Assembly: GCA_900551135.1 (NCBI GenBank)
Contig: URUX01000148.1
Span: 1-6,217, forward strand
DNA length: 6,217 bases
Reading direction: 5' to 3'
Source of the DNA: an uncultured Clostridium sp.
GTDB lineage: Bacteria > Bacillota > Clostridia > Lachnospirales > Lachnospiraceae
The notes beneath the pieces are model-generated. The model had not been told where the DNA came from and ran no database searches. It worked only from the letters and a program-made list of their open reading frames with translations. Of this stretch, positions 5,789 through 6,217 are shown piece by piece. A program made the position numbers and the translations under genes. The first letter of the stretch is position 1; each line of letters opens with the position of its first letter.

Positions 5789-6217
5789 ATGAAAAAATTA
5801 TCTGTAAATAAGCTTGTCACGACGATTCTTTCATTGAGAAAAGCCAAAGGCCTGACCCAGGTTCAACTGGCCCAGGCAGTCGGAATGAACCGCGCCATGA
5901 TTGGACGGTTAGAAAAATCCGACTATATTCCTTCTGTAGAACAGCTGCAGAGTCTCGGAGAAGTTCTGGGTTTTGAGGTTACGGACCTTTTTGAAGAGGA
6001 AAAAGAGCCGGAATCCCAGAAAACGATTCTGAACAAACAATATAATATTGCCGTAGCCGGAACCGGATATGTCGGACTTTCCATTGCAACACTGCTGGCC
6101 CAGCATAACCATGTAACTGCCGTAGACATTATTCCGGAAAAAGTAGAACTGATCAATCAGAAAAAATCTCCCATTCAGGATGAGTACATCGAAAAATACC
6201 TGGCTGAAAAAGAGTTG
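5789..6217 (+). CDS. XRE-type HTH domain fused to nucleotide-sugar (UDP-glucose) 6-dehydrogenase, 3' partial
   Basis: The 143 codons seen join a DNA-binding domain to a metabolic enzyme in one frame. Residues about 8-67 are a Cro/C1-type helix-turn-helix: ILSLRKAKGLTQVQLAQAVG, then MNRAMIGRLEKSDYIPSVEQL, ending FEVTDLFEE. A short charged linker follows (about 69-84). From 85 it is the Rossmann start of the UDP-glucose/GDP-mannose dehydrogenase family: YNIAVAGTGYVGLS with GxGYVG (91-96), Asp113 in AVDII at the end of the second strand (NAD ribose contact), then KVELINQKKSPIQDEYIEKYL. Such enzymes oxidise UDP-glucose to UDP-glucuronate for capsule or exopolysaccharide. The ATG has GGAGG at 4 nt. 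No in-frame ATG, GTG or TTG lies between codon 38 and the Rossmann motif, so a separate dehydrogenase start is unlikely. Exact sugar and catalytic cysteine are beyond the window. The HTH may bind the two palindromes around its promoter. Confidence 0.88.
   Translation, partial: MKKLSVNKLVTTILSLRKAKGLTQVQLAQAVGMNRAMIGRLEKSDYIPSVEQLQSLGEVLGFEVTDLFEEEKEPESQKTILNKQYNIAVAGTGYVGLSIATLLAQHNHVTAVDIIPEKVELINQKKSPIQDEYIEKYLAEKEL

Overview
The window looks like a chromosomal segment of a low-to-moderate G+C Firmicute, most likely a gut Clostridia/Lachnospiraceae-type bacterium. The basis is strong AGGAGG-type ribosome binding sites, GTG and TTG starts, TTGACA/TATAAT promoters, a group IIC intron of the kind common in that group, and a MarR/MATE/VanZ gene mix. 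No rRNA or marker gene is present, so the taxon is an inference.

Layout: positions 1 to about 1779 (minus strand) are a group IIC intron. Its 5' ribozyme domains lie at about 1298-1779, its reverse transcriptase/maturase at 17-1297, and the first bases of domain V at 1-11; the 3' end is outside the window. It sits directly behind an intrinsic terminator (1780-1809), the usual target of this class. That terminator belongs to a minus-strand gene at 1893-2948 for a secreted, lipid-anchored metallo-beta-lactamase-fold protein resembling the isolated C-terminal domain of ComEC, which has its own promoter at 2979-3006.

Upstream of it, still on the minus strand, is a MATE efflux pump (3017-4357) preceded by a MarR-family regulator (4400-4867). 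This arrangement resembles mepR-mepA of Staphylococcus. The marR promoter (TTGATA-17-TATAAT) carries two copies of a perfect 12-bp palindrome, TCCGA-NN-TCGGA, one inside the promoter spacer and one between the start of transcription and the ribosome binding site. Promoter and operators all lie inside the 3' end of the next gene upstream, a VanZ-like membrane protein (4881-5495, TTG start), whose stop codon is 13 nt before the marR start.

A 293-bp divergent intergenic region (5496-5788) then leads to a plus-strand gene that runs off the right edge (5789 onward). It encodes an N-terminal XRE/Cro-type helix-turn-helix domain fused in frame to the NAD-binding start of a UDP-glucose/nucleotide-sugar 6-dehydrogenase. 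Its near-consensus promoter (TTGACA-17-TATGAT) is flanked by two copies of a 23-bp repeat (22/23 identical) with a perfect palindromic core AAAAC-TG-GTTTT. The combination suggests a DNA-binding metabolic enzyme that controls its own promoter, and it is the most unusual thing in the window.
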